A stretch of 64,000 nucleotides of DNA. It comes from Holophagaceae bacterium (GTDB lineage Bacteria > Acidobacteriota > Holophagae > Holophagales > Holophagaceae). Below, piece after piece: positions 1 to 7,332 of this stretch (position 1 is its first letter; every line of letters begins with the position of its first letter). Where the stretch lies: contig JADKJH010000005.1 of the NCBI GenBank assembly GCA_016722505.1, positions 1-64,000 on the forward strand, in the 5' to 3' direction. The position numbers were made by a program, and so were the translations under genes. The notes under the pieces were generated by a model. It ran no database searches. It was not told the origin of the DNA and saw only the letters and a list, made by a program, of their open reading frames with translations.

Positions 1-65
1 GCGGACTCGAACCGCCGACCTAGGAATTATGAGACCCTCGCTCTAACCACCTGAGCTACCCAGCC
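1..65 (-). tRNA. tRNA-Met (CAT), 3' end cut off by window edge
   Basis: On the minus strand the sequence starts GGCTGGGTAGCTCAG, with a normal D arm, an anticodon loop CTCATAA giving anticodon CAT, and the start of a T arm containing GGTTCGAGTCC. The 5' end is near position 65 and the 3' acceptor strand lies outside the window. The first bases resemble elongator tRNA-Met. A tRNA-Ile carrying a modified CAT anticodon cannot be excluded from sequence alone. The bshA gene lies immediately upstream on the same strand. Confidence 0.9.
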
Positions 66-77
66 GAAGCAATCATT

Positions 78-1223
78 TTATCTCGGATTGGCGCTGATTT
101 CCACGCTGGATTTCGGGGTTGAGAGGACACGCTCATATAAGGCTTCATAAAGATCAATGATGGGATCCTCGGCGAAGGTGGTTTCAGCGCGCTTCCGCGC
201 CGACTCGCCAAACTTGCGGCGGAGGTCTTTGTCCTTGAGAAGACGGATCGCATCCAGGGCCATGGCATCCACATCCCCGACGGGTTCCAGGAAGCCATCA
301 ACGCCGTGACGGATGACCTCGGGAATGCCGCCCACGCAGCTGGCGATGACGGGCACCCGATGGGCCATGGCTTCCAAGGCGGCCAAGCCGAAGCTTTCAG
401 TGGCTGAAGGAAGAATGAACAAATCGCTGCAAGCAAGTACGGTCCCGATATCCAACTGTTTGCCGGTGAACCGGACTTCATCCTCGAATCCCCGCTCCCG
501 GCAGTAGTTCTCAGCCTCGGCTCGGTCCGGGCCGTCTCCCACCATCACCAGGCGGGTGGGAACTTCTTTCCGCACCCGTTCGAAAATCTTCACCACATCC
601 ATCACTCGTTTCACAGGGCGGAAATTAGAAATGTGCGTGAGCACGAAGGCCTGATCCGGCGCAAGCCAGGCACGGCATTCCGGATGATCCAATGTGGGGG
701 GTTCCACAAAATTCGGGATGACCTCGATATGCTCCCCCATGCCGAACGTGCGGATGGTCTCATCCTTCAGATATTGGCTGACGGACGTGACGGCATCGCT
801 CTCCCGCAAGGCCAGCTTCACCATGGGCAGGTAGCTGGGATCGGCCCCGACCACCGTGATATCGGTTCCATGCAGGGTTGTGACCACCTTCAACTTCCCA
901 TCCAGCGCCATGCGCGCCAGGAGAGCCGCCATGGCGTGAGGGATGGCGTAGTGGGCGTGCATGACTTCCAGGCCGTGGTGGCTGGCCACATCCGCCATTT
1001 TTGAAGCCAAGGCGATGGAGAATGGCGCGGCCTCGAAGAGCGGATATGAACTTGCTGTGACTTCGTGGAAATAAATCCGGTTTTCAAAACCCGTGAGCCG
1101 TGGCGGCATGGAGGGGCTCAGGATGTGGACCTCATGGCCGCGCGCCGCCAGGGCCTTCCCGACCTCCGTGGCCACCACACCTGAACCGCCGAATGTTGAG
1201 TAGCACGAAATCCCTATGCGCAT
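78..1223 (-). CDS. bshA: N-acetyl-alpha-D-glucosaminyl L-malate synthase BshA (GT4)
   Basis: This family 4 glycosyltransferase (381 aa) transfers GlcNAc from UDP-GlcNAc to L-malate, the first step of bacillithiol-type thiol synthesis in the cytoplasm. The N-terminus MRIGISCYSTFGGSGVVATE, the HAHYAIPHA and TTLHGTDIT motifs, and the C-terminal donor-binding stretch SATESFGLAALEAMA with GGIPEVI match BshA. The start at 1223 was chosen because it gives the conserved N-terminus and follows GGGAG at a good distance. The frame stays open upstream to 1490, but that part does not look like protein of this family. The start codon overlaps the stop of a small upstream frame (TGATG) that begins with a second copy of the gene's first 13 codons. 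No bshB or bshC is visible nearby. Confidence 0.9.
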   Translation of the reverse strand: MRIGISCYSTFGGSGVVATEVGKALAARGHEVHILSPSMPPRLTGFENRIYFHEVTASSYPLFEAAPFSIALASKMADVASHHGLEVMHAHYAIPHAMAALLARMALDGKLKVVTTLHGTDITVVGADPSYLPMVKLALRESDAVTSVSQYLKDETIRTFGMGEHIEVIPNFVEPPTLDHPECRAWLAPDQAFVLTHISNFRPVKRVMDVVKIFERVRKEVPTRLVMVGDGPDRAEAENYCRERGFEDEVRFTGKQLDIGTVLACSDLFILPSATESFGLAALEAMAHRVPVIASCVGGIPEVIRHGVDGFLEPVGDVDAMALDAIRLLKDKDLRRKFGESARKRAETTFAEDPIIDLYEALYERVLSTPKSSVEISANPR

Positions 1224-1375
1224 CAGCAGCTCCCATCTAACGCAGCGGTTCCCGCGGCTCCGCCGACAACCCCCATATCGCACAGGACATCTAGTCCTGT
1301 GCTCCCGCTCACCTGTGGTTCGCGGACGGGGCCCCGTCCTCCGAATGTTGAGTAGCAGGAAATTCCGATGCGCAT
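1223..1375 (-). CDS. 50-codon upstream frame beginning with a copy of the bshA start
   Basis: An ATG at 1375 preceded by TTTGGAGTTTTC opens a frame whose first 13 codons encode MRIGISCYSTFGG, the same residues as BshA. The frame then runs through a palindrome-rich insert and stops with TGA overlapping the bshA ATG as TGATG. The two copies differ at five third codon positions (Ile, Gly, Ser, Gly, Gly) and at no amino acid. This could be a translationally coupled leader, or the remnant of a displaced older gene start. Nothing shows that the peptide itself has a function. Confidence 0.4.
   Translation of the reverse strand: MRIGISCYSTFGGRGPVREPQVSGSTGLDVLCDMGVVGGAAGTAALDGSC
1280..1339. repeat. 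Palindromic insert between the two bshA starts
   Basis: Two strong palindromes lie between the duplicated starts. One at 1280-1302 has 9-base arms (GCACAGGAC and its complement) around ATCTA. The other at 1324-1339 is the perfect 16-mer GGACGGGGCCCCGTCC. They resemble REP-type elements and may have arrived with the event that duplicated the start. Confidence 0.5.
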
Positions 1376-1456
1376 GAAAACTCCAAAGTTCTATGGGCCC
1401 GAAAGGCAAGATTGGGCTCTGTATGGCTATCATGAACCTACCTGATTGGATACGGC

Positions 1457-1711
1457 ATGCCCTTGATGTTTTACATTCTGGCCAAGGCAATAGACGGCTT
1501 GTCCATCCTCATCATCATCTGGGCGCTCATGTCCTGGTTCCGGCCCAGTCCGGGCAACCCGCTGGTACGCTTACTCAACGCTATCGTCGAACCCATACTC
1601 CTGCCCATCCGGGCTGTGATTCCACCCATCGGCGGGTTCAGTTTCGACGCCATGATCGCCATCATTCTGCTGTCGCTGATCAAAAACATCTTCCTTCGCG
1701 CAGCTTCCTGA
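1457..1711 (+). CDS. YggT family membrane protein
   Basis: This 84-residue protein has two hydrophobic segments (about residues 5-25 and 62-80) separated by the typical YggT motif SWFRPSPGNPLVRLLNAIVEPILLPIR and PPIGGFSFDAMIAIILL. YggT proteins are small inner-membrane proteins often found near division or DivIVA genes, and their molecular role is not settled. A DivIVA gene follows 14 bases after the stop, so the pair is probably one transcript. An alternative ATG lies at 1466. Confidence 0.8.
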   Translation: MPLMFYILAKAIDGLSILIIIWALMSWFRPSPGNPLVRLLNAIVEPILLPIRAVIPPIGGFSFDAMIAIILLSLIKNIFLRAAS

Positions 1712-1725
1712 AATCTGGAGCTCCA

Positions 1726-2271
1726 ATGAAATTCACACCCCTGGACATCCAAAGGCGGGAGTTTGAAAAAGGCTTCCGGGGCTTTGAGGAGGGTGAAGTG
1801 CGGGGGTTCCTGCACGAGATCGCCGCTGATTGGGAAGAAATCCTCGTGGAGAATTCCCGCATGCGTGAAGAAATCCTGAGCCTGCGGGAGCGCAACCGCC
1901 AGTACCAGGACCAGGACCGCATTTTCCGCGAGACCCTGCTGCAGGCCCAGCGCACCAAGGAAGATGTCCTGGACACCGCCAACCGTGAGAAGGACCTGAC
2001 CCTGAAAGAGGCCCAATTCAGGGCTGACGAGATCATCCGCGAAGCCCATCAGCACGTGGCCGAACTGGAAGTCCAGATGCGCAACATGAAGATGGAACGG
2101 ATCCGTATGCTGGAGGATATGGAATCCCTTATGGAGCGCACCCGGCGCTTCCTGCAGGAGGAAGCCCCCGAGCGCTTCCCACCCTCGTCCAATACCGTGA
2201 AACTCGACGATATGGATTTCAACAGCATGGACGAAGACGTGCCGCTGAAGCCTAGAGGACAGCGGTTCTGA
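1726..2271 (+). CDS. DivIVA domain-containing coiled-coil protein
   Basis: The 181-residue protein begins MKFTPLDIQRREFEKGFRG, matching the DivIVA membrane-binding head, where the conserved pattern includes TPLDI and the F/G-rich turn GFRGFEEGEVRGFL. A long heptad-rich coiled coil follows (about residues 35-150), then an acidic tail ending in PRGQRF. DivIVA proteins bind curved membrane at poles or septa and recruit partners. The start follows CTGGAGCTCCA. The frame extends upstream to 1393, but that part overlaps the yggT gene in another phase and is not plausible coding. Confidence 0.85.
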   Translation: MKFTPLDIQRREFEKGFRGFEEGEVRGFLHEIAADWEEILVENSRMREEILSLRERNRQYQDQDRIFRETLLQAQRTKEDVLDTANREKDLTLKEAQFRADEIIREAHQHVAELEVQMRNMKMERIRMLEDMESLMERTRRFLQEEAPERFPPSSNTVKLDDMDFNSMDEDVPLKPRGQRF

Positions 2272-2331
2272 GCCACAGATCAGGGCAGATAAAAATGGAT
2301 TAACAATGAACATCAAAAAACACCAAGAACC

Positions 2332-2808
2332 ACAAAAAAATAAACCCAAAAAACAATCAACCACAGATAAAGACTGATGAACACGGATGAGGAAAAACTC
2401 AGCAACCTGACCGAACGGGTCATCGGAGCGGCTTTTGCCGTGAGCAATGGCTTGGGCGCTGGGTTTCTTGAAAAGGTTTACGAGAACGCCCTCATCCATG
2501 AGCTTCGTAAAGCTGGGCTGAAAGTCTCGCAACAACATCCGATAAAAGTCCTCTATGACGGCCAAATCGTCGGCGAATTTGTATGCGATCTGTTGGTGGA
2601 GGATGTTCTTCTGGTAGAGCTCAAAGCAGTGAGGGCCCTAGATGACATCCACTTCGCCCAATGCATCAATTACCTGAAGGCAACAAAACTCATTCTGTGC
2701 CTCCTGATCAACTTCGGAACCCCGAAAATCGAAGTAAAACGCTTTCGGAACTAATGCCGTGTTTTTCATCCGTGTTTATCTGTGGTTAATTGTTTTTCTT
2801 TGGTTCTC
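2332..2808. mobile_element. GxxExxY cassette flanked by inverted repeats
   Basis: The stretch AACAATCAACCACAGATAAA at 2352-2371 and AACACGGATGA at 2380-2390 recur as near-exact reverse complements at 2766-2793, where TCATCCGTGTT is followed by TTATCTGTGGTTAATTGTT. Weaker similarity continues outward (GAACCAC against GGTTCTC). The left repeat overlaps the first codons of the enclosed GxxExxY gene, so repeat and gene form one unit of about 450 bases. No transposase is present. Confidence 0.55.
2377..2754 (+). CDS. GxxExxY family protein (PDDEXK-like)
   Basis: The 125-residue product has the family signature GLGAGFLEKVYENAL, followed by a core resembling PDDEXK nucleases: VGEFVCDLLVEDVLLVELKAV contains the D and ExK residues, and QCINYLKATK follows. 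The family is common, often in several near-identical copies per genome, and its function is unknown. The gene starts inside the left inverted repeat and the right repeat begins just after its stop, which suggests it travels as a cassette. It separates divIVA from the thiolase gene. Confidence 0.85.
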   Translation: MNTDEEKLSNLTERVIGAAFAVSNGLGAGFLEKVYENALIHELRKAGLKVSQQHPIKVLYDGQIVGEFVCDLLVEDVLLVELKAVRALDDIHFAQCINYLKATKLILCLLINFGTPKIEVKRFRN

Positions 2809-2824
2809 TTTTGATCGGTGGCCC

Positions 2825-3998
2825 ATGTCCCAAGCCGTGATCCTCAAATGCCTCCGCACGCCCGTAGGAAAGTTCCAGGGCGGCCTGTCAACCTTGTCGG
2901 CCCCTGAGCTGGCTGCGCCCGTGGTCAAAGCGCTGTTGGAACGCTTTCCGGGCCTGCCGGTGACCGAGGCGATCTTCGGCAACGTGGTCTCGGCGGGCGT
3001 GGGCCAGGCACCTGCGCGCCAGGCGGCGCTGAAGGGCGGCCTGCCCTCTTCCGTGGCGGCGCTCACCATCAACAAGGTCTGCGGGTCGGGGCTGAAAGCC
3101 ATCCAGTTGGCCGCCAACGGCGTGCGGCTTGGGTGACCACGAGGTCATCCTGGCGGGCGGCATGGAGTCCATGTCCAACGCGCCCTACCTGATGCCCAAA
3201 CTCCGCGGAGGCGCGCGCATGGGCCATGCCCAGGCCCTGGACAGCATGATCCTCGACGGCCTCTGGTGCGCCATGACCGATCAGCACATGGGGCTGACCG
3301 GGGATCTGGTGGCGGACAAGTATTCCATCAGCCGCGAAGAGCAGGACGCCTGGAGCGTCGAAAGCCACCGCAAGGCCCTGGCGGCCATGACCTCGGGCGC
3401 TTTTAACGCTGAAATCGTTCCCGTCACCGTGCCCGGCCGCAAAGGCGATGTGATCGTGAATCAGGATGAAGGCCCGCGCGCGGATACCTCCCTGGAAACC
3501 CTCGCCAAGCTGAAGCCCGCCTTCAAAAAGGATGGCAGTGTAACGGCCGGAAATGCTCCCAGCGTCAACGATGGCGCGGCTGCGGCGCTCGTCACCACCG
3601 AAGAGTATGCGAAGGCCCATGGCCTGCAGATCCAGGCCCGCATCCTCGGCACCGCCACCGCGGGTCTGGATCCCCAATGGGTGCTCATGGCGCCCGTGGA
3701 TGCCATCAAGAAGCTGCTGGTTCAATTGAACTGGTCGGTGAACGACGTGGATCTCTGGGAGATCAACGAAGCCTTCGCCGTGCAGTTGATCGCCACCCAC
3801 CGCGAACTGAAGATCCCAATAGACCGCATCAACATCCACGGCGGCGCCGTTGCCCTGGGCCATCCCATCGGCGCCAGCGGCGCGCGCGTCATGGCCACGC
3901 TGCTGCATGCCCTGGAGCGCCACGATAAGCAGCGCGGCATCGCGGCACTGTGCCTGGGCGGAGGAAACGCCATCGCGATGGCAGTGGAGCGGGTCTAG
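2825..3998 (+). pseudogene. Acetyl-CoA C-acyltransferase (thiolase), one-base frameshift
   Basis: Thiolases condense or cleave acyl-CoA in fatty-acid or acetoacetyl-CoA metabolism. The first part (2825-3136) carries the nucleophile motif NKVCGSGLKAIQLAAN. The second (3129-3998) carries GGMESMSNAPYL, the histidine motif HGGAVALGHPIGASGAR and the C-terminal cysteine in ALCLGGGNA. The frame is lost at the GGG run 3131-3133. Removing one G gives a continuous 390-residue protein reading VRLGDHEV, the normal family length. All catalytic residues are intact, so this is either a very recent mutation or a consensus error. Confidence 0.8.
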
Positions 3999-4006
3999 AA
4001 AAAATC

Positions 4007-4070
4007 AAGCCACGAATGGACACGAATTCAAGTCATTGATTCGTGTCCAGTTCGTGTCACTTCGTGGCTT
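4007..4070. repeat. Inverted repeat downstream of thiolase
   Basis: AAGCCACGAATGGACACGAA at 4007-4026 is answered by ATTCGTGTCCAGTTCGTGTC and CTTCGTGGCTT at 4039-4070. The transcript could fold into a long hairpin. Three other intergenic spaces in this window hold palindromes of similar design, and the GCCACGAA word recurs at 19114-19170. Confidence 0.6.
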
Positions 4071-4099
4071 CTTTCTCTCCAAATCGATCAGCATTGCCC

Positions 4100-4128
4100 T
4101 TGACGACTCCAATCCCCATCCGCCAAAC
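4100..4128 (+). promoter_or_regulatory. Possible promoter for the asnB leader
   Basis: TTGACG at 4100-4105 is followed after 18 bases by CAAACT at 4124-4129. This would start transcription shortly before the leader peptide at 4150. The -35 element is good but the -10 element is weak, so this is only a suggestion. Confidence 0.3.
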
Positions 4129-4149
4129 TCGAATACTGGAATCCAATCA

Positions 4150-4233
4150 ATGACTCTCCGCAGCCTCAACAACCTCAATAATAATCGGCCCCTCCGCGCG
4201 GATCGCGCGTGGGACGGTGAGGTTCTGGCCTAG
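4150..4233 (+). CDS. Asn-rich leader peptide of asnB (27 aa)
   Basis: The frame begins MTLRSL and then reads NNLNNN, encoded AAC AAC CTC AAT AAT AAT at 4168-4185. It continues RPLRADRAWDGEVLA and stops at TAG 4231-4233. Five Asn codons in six positions just upstream of an asparagine synthetase, followed by a strong terminator, is the hallmark of a ribosome-mediated attenuator. A ribosome stalled at the Asn codons when charged tRNA-Asn is scarce would leave 4198-4212 free to form the antiterminator. A ribosome that reaches the stop codon would cover it. Confidence 0.8.
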   Translation: MTLRSLNNLNNNRPLRADRAWDGEVLA

Positions 4234-4290
4234 CAAGCGACTTCCCCTGACCACCCCCGATTCGCTAAAAGCGGATCGGGGGTTTTTCTT
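4198..4290 (+). promoter_or_regulatory. asnB transcription attenuator (antiterminator and terminator)
   Basis: The 5' arm of the terminator (CGATTCGC, 4258-4265) can pair instead with GCGGATCG at 4198-4205 in the leader-peptide coding sequence over eight consecutive pairs. GTGG at 4209-4212 can add pairs with CCAC at 4251-4254. The upstream segment duplicates the terminator's own 3' arm sequence GCGGATCG, so antiterminator and terminator exclude each other. This is the expected geometry for control by Asn-codon stalling. Confidence 0.75.
4253..4290 (+). terminator. Rho-independent terminator in asnB leader
   Basis: The arms ACCCCCGATTCGC (4253-4265) and GCGGATCGGGGGT (4271-4283) form a 13-pair stem with one G-U pair and loop TAAAA. 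TTTTTCTTT follows. It lies 20 bases after the leader stop codon and 27 bases before the asnB start. Confidence 0.9.
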
Positions 4291-4317
4291 TATGCCCTGC
4301 CCTTCCAAGGAGCCCCC

Positions 4318-6021
4318 ATGTGCGGCCTCGTCACCATCCTCAACATTGATCCGACCCGCTCGAACTCCGGCGAACTGCGGAAGCTGGCGCTGTCCATGGC
4401 CAAGAAGATCCGCCACCGGGGGCCCGACTGGAGCGGCATCTACAGCGATGCCCGGGCGATCCTGGCCCACGAGCGTCTTTCCATCGTGGACGTGGAGCAC
4501 GGTGCCCAACCACTGGTGGATACGCTGAAAGGGAGCGTGCTGGCGGTGAACGGCGAGATCTACAACCACAAGGACCTGCGCCGCGGATTGAAGCACGAGC
4601 ATGACTTCCAGACGGCGTCGGATTGCGAAGTGATCCTGTACCTCTACGACGAACTGCCGCCGAAGGAATTCCTGAACCGCATGAACGGGATCTTCGGCTT
4701 CGTGCTCTACGATCCCAAACGCGAGACCTTTCTCATCGCGCGCGATCCCATCGGCGTGATCCCGCTGTACGTGGGCTGGGACCGCCAGGACAACCTGTTC
4801 GTGGCCTCCGAGATGAAGGCCCTGGTGGGCCACTGCGAGCGCATCCGCGAAGTCCCACCGGGCCATTACTACCTGGGTCACGAAGCGGACCAGGGCTTCC
4901 AACGCTACTACGAGCCCAGATGGGCGGAGCCCGGCTTCTACCCCAGCGAACCTTACGATCCGGCAAAGCTCCGCAAGGCATTGGAAGATGCCGTGCACCG
5001 CCAGCTCATGTGCGACGTGCCCTACGGCGTGCTGATCTCCGGCGGCGTGGATTCCAGCATCGTCGCTTCCATCGCCGCGCGGTTCCGCCAAAAGCGCGTG
5101 GAGGAAGATGACCAGTCTCCGGCCTGGTGGCCTCAGATCCATTCCTTTGCTGTGGGCTTGGAAGGCGCGCCGGATCTGGGGCCTGCCCGAAAAGTCGCTG
5201 ACCATATCGGCGCCATCCACCACGAAATCCATTTCACCGTGCAGGAAGGCCTGGACGCGCTTTCCGACGTGATCTACCACCTGGAGACCTTTGATGTCAC
5301 GAGCATCCGGGCCTCCACGCCCATGTACCTGATGATGCGGAAAATCCACGCCATGGGCATCAAGATGATCCTGTCGGGCGAAGGCGCCGACGAGATATTC
5401 GGCGGGTATTTGTACTTCCATAAAGCGCCAGATGGCCATGCGCTGCACGACGAAACCGTACAGAAGCTGCAGAAGCTCCACCCTTACGATTGTTTGCGGG
5501 CCAACAAATCCAGCGCCGCCTGGGGTGTGGAAGCGCGCGTTCCCTTCCTGGACCGCGAATTCCTGGACGTGGCGATGATGCTGGATCCCGAGTTGAAGCT
5601 TCCCCGCAACGCCAAGCGTGAAAAACCCATCGAGAAATATTTGCTGCGCAACGCTTTCGACGGAACCCTTCCCGATGAAATCCTGTGGCGCCAGAAGGAA
5701 CAGTTTTCCGACGGCGTGGGCTACGCCTGGATCAATGGTCTGAAGGCCCACGCCGAGCACGAAATCAGCGATAGCATGATGCGCGGCGCTCACGAGCGCT
5801 TCCCCGTGAAAACGCCCGAAACCAAGGAAGCGTATCTTTATCGCCAGCTCTTCGAGCACCATTTCCCGTCCGCCACGGCCGTGAACTGCGTGCCCTTCGA
5901 GCGGAGCGTGGCCTGCAGCACCGCCACCGCACTGCTGTGGGATGAGGCTTTTCAGAAAATGGTCGATCCATCCGGCCGGGCCGTGATGGACGTGCATGCG
6001 ACGGGCTATACGACGGAATGA
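4318..6021 (+). CDS. asnB: Asparagine synthase (glutamine-hydrolysing) AsnB
   Basis: The enzyme makes asparagine from aspartate, ATP and glutamine. The start MCGLV places the glutaminase nucleophile Cys directly after Met. The glutaminase domain (to about residue 200) contains RHRGPD and VNGEIYNH. The synthetase domain contains the pyrophosphate loop LISGGVDSSIVAS (about residue 240) and LSGEGADEIFGGYLY. The 567-residue length is normal for this family. AAGGAG lies 6 bases before the ATG. The gene sits behind an Asn-codon attenuator, so its expression is probably raised when charged tRNA-Asn is low. Confidence 0.95.
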   Translation: MCGLVTILNIDPTRSNSGELRKLALSMAKKIRHRGPDWSGIYSDARAILAHERLSIVDVEHGAQPLVDTLKGSVLAVNGEIYNHKDLRRGLKHEHDFQTASDCEVILYLYDELPPKEFLNRMNGIFGFVLYDPKRETFLIARDPIGVIPLYVGWDRQDNLFVASEMKALVGHCERIREVPPGHYYLGHEADQGFQRYYEPRWAEPGFYPSEPYDPAKLRKALEDAVHRQLMCDVPYGVLISGGVDSSIVASIAARFRQKRVEEDDQSPAWWPQIHSFAVGLEGAPDLGPARKVADHIGAIHHEIHFTVQEGLDALSDVIYHLETFDVTSIRASTPMYLMMRKIHAMGIKMILSGEGADEIFGGYLYFHKAPDGHALHDETVQKLQKLHPYDCLRANKSSAAWGVEARVPFLDREFLDVAMMLDPELKLPRNAKREKPIEKYLLRNAFDGTLPDEILWRQKEQFSDGVGYAWINGLKAHAEHEISDSMMRGAHERFPVKTPETKEAYLYRQLFEHHFPSATAVNCVPFERSVACSTATALLWDEAFQKMVDPSGRAVMDVHATGYTTE

Positions 6022-6158
6022 AAATAAACCACGCGGAGGAAGGGGAAAAAACATTCTTTCTCTGCGAGCGCCTAACGCTCCGCTCCGCGTATCGCGCGTG
6101 CGGGCGCTCCCTGCTCCGTTCCTCCAGGGCGGGAACCCTCCTCCGCGTGGTTTATTTT
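6021..6158. repeat. 138-base palindromic element after asnB
   Basis: AAAATAAACCACGCGGAGGA at 6021-6040 has a perfect 20-base reverse complement at 6139-6158. Between the arms lie smaller hairpins such as GAGCG-CCTAA-CGCTC. The element begins just after the asnB stop codon and may act as a terminator or protect the mRNA end. The arms are unrelated in sequence to the other palindromes apart from the general plan. Confidence 0.75.
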
Positions 6159-6216
6159 TTCTGCCGAATCCTATGCCTACTTCCCTGCACTGCCCATCTG
6201 TGCTGAGCTTGGAGCT

Positions 6217-7332
6217 ATGACCACGCTTTGCCTGAACATGATCGTGAAGAACGAATCCAAGGTGATCCGCCGCTGCCTGGACTCCATCCGGCCCTTCATC
6301 CAGACCTGGACGATCGTGGATACAGGATCTACGGACGGAACCCAGGACATCATCCGCGGGCACATGAAAGACATTCCCGGTGAGCTGGTGGAGCGCCCCT
6401 GGAAGAACTTCGGCCACAACCGCAGCGAGGCCATTGAACTGGCGGGACGCAAAGCGGACTATCTGGTTTTCATTGATGCCGACAATGAATTTGTCGCGCC
6501 GGAAGGATGGCGGTTGCCTGACTTGACGGCTGACCTGTACACAGTGCTGCTGCGGGATGGAGAGTTCTTCTACCATCGCGCCAGTGTCGCCGCCACCCGG
6601 TTGAATTGGCGCTATGCGGGCGTATTGCACGAATACCTGGATTGCAGCGATCCATATGATCCAGATGTGTTGGAAGGCCCTTTCATCCGGGTGAATACGG
6701 ATGGGGCCCGCAGCCAGGATCCAATGAAATTCGAAAAGGATGCGAGTGTCCTGGAAGCGGCATTGGCTGATGAACCTGGTAATTCCCGGTATGCGTTCTA
6801 TCTCGCTCAAAGCTATCGCGATGCGGCACAGCCCCAGAAGGCGCTGGAGGCCTACCAAAGGCGGGCGGCGATGGGCGAATGGGACGAGGAGATCTGGTAC
6901 TCGCTCCTGGAGGTCGGCAAACTCAGCGAACGACTGGAATTGCCTGAAGAGACCGTCATGCAGGCTTATCTGAAAGCTCATCAAGCCCGCCCCACGCGGG
7001 CCGAGGCGCTTTGCTACCTGGCGCGCTACTGCCGCATCCGGCGAAAGTACGCATTGTGCTTCCGATATGCAAAGGAGGCCGCGACCATACCGCGGCCTGC
7101 GGACATCCTTTTTCTGGATGATTCCGTATACAACTGGCGGGCGTTGGATGAATGGTCCATCGCAGCCTATTGGACTGGCCAGTACACCTTGTCCAGGTCC
7201 CTTTGTGAACGGTTGCTGATCGAAGGGCGCGTACCCCAGAACGAGCGCGCCAGGATCGTCGAGAATCTGAACTATTCCCTGCGAGTGCTCGGCCTGCCTG
7301 AAATCCCAGCTAATCAAGAGAAGTCCCAATGA
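6217..7332 (+). CDS. Family 2 glycosyltransferase with TPR-like C-terminus
   Basis: The 371-residue protein starts MTTLCLNMIVKNESKVIRRC, followed by IVDTGSTDGTQDII and the metal-binding site VFIDADNEF (about residue 87). This is a cytoplasmic GT-A fold transferase similar to those modifying lipopolysaccharide cores. From about residue 185 to the end the sequence is helical, with TPR-like repeats such as NSRYAFYLAQSYRDAAQPQKALEAYQRRA. The acceptor is unknown. TTGGAGCT precedes the ATG. The stop overlaps the next start as ATGA, so the DUF2252 gene is probably translated with it. Confidence 0.8.
   Translation: MTTLCLNMIVKNESKVIRRCLDSIRPFIQTWTIVDTGSTDGTQDIIRGHMKDIPGELVERPWKNFGHNRSEAIELAGRKADYLVFIDADNEFVAPEGWRLPDLTADLYTVLLRDGEFFYHRASVAATRLNWRYAGVLHEYLDCSDPYDPDVLEGPFIRVNTDGARSQDPMKFEKDASVLEAALADEPGNSRYAFYLAQSYRDAAQPQKALEAYQRRAAMGEWDEEIWYSLLEVGKLSERLELPEETVMQAYLKAHQARPTRAEALCYLARYCRIRRKYALCFRYAKEAATIPRPADILFLDDSVYNWRALDEWSIAAYWTGQYTLSRSLCERLLIEGRVPQNERARIVENLNYSLRVLGLPEIPANQEKSQ

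Noticed and set aside
1224..1490. Longer N-terminus for BshA reading through the palindromes
   Set aside because: The extension is low-complexity and Arg-rich, and the conserved N-terminus begins at 1223.
3131..3133. Programmed ribosomal frameshift in the thiolase gene
   Set aside because: There is no slippery heptamer or stimulatory structure, and thiolases are not known to use recoding. Five other homopolymer shifts nearby favour sequence error.
4147..7329. Very long open frame on the minus strand opposite asnB and the glycosyltransferase
   Set aside because: It lies antisense to two well-recognised genes, has no recognisable domain, and arises from the G/C-rich codon pattern.
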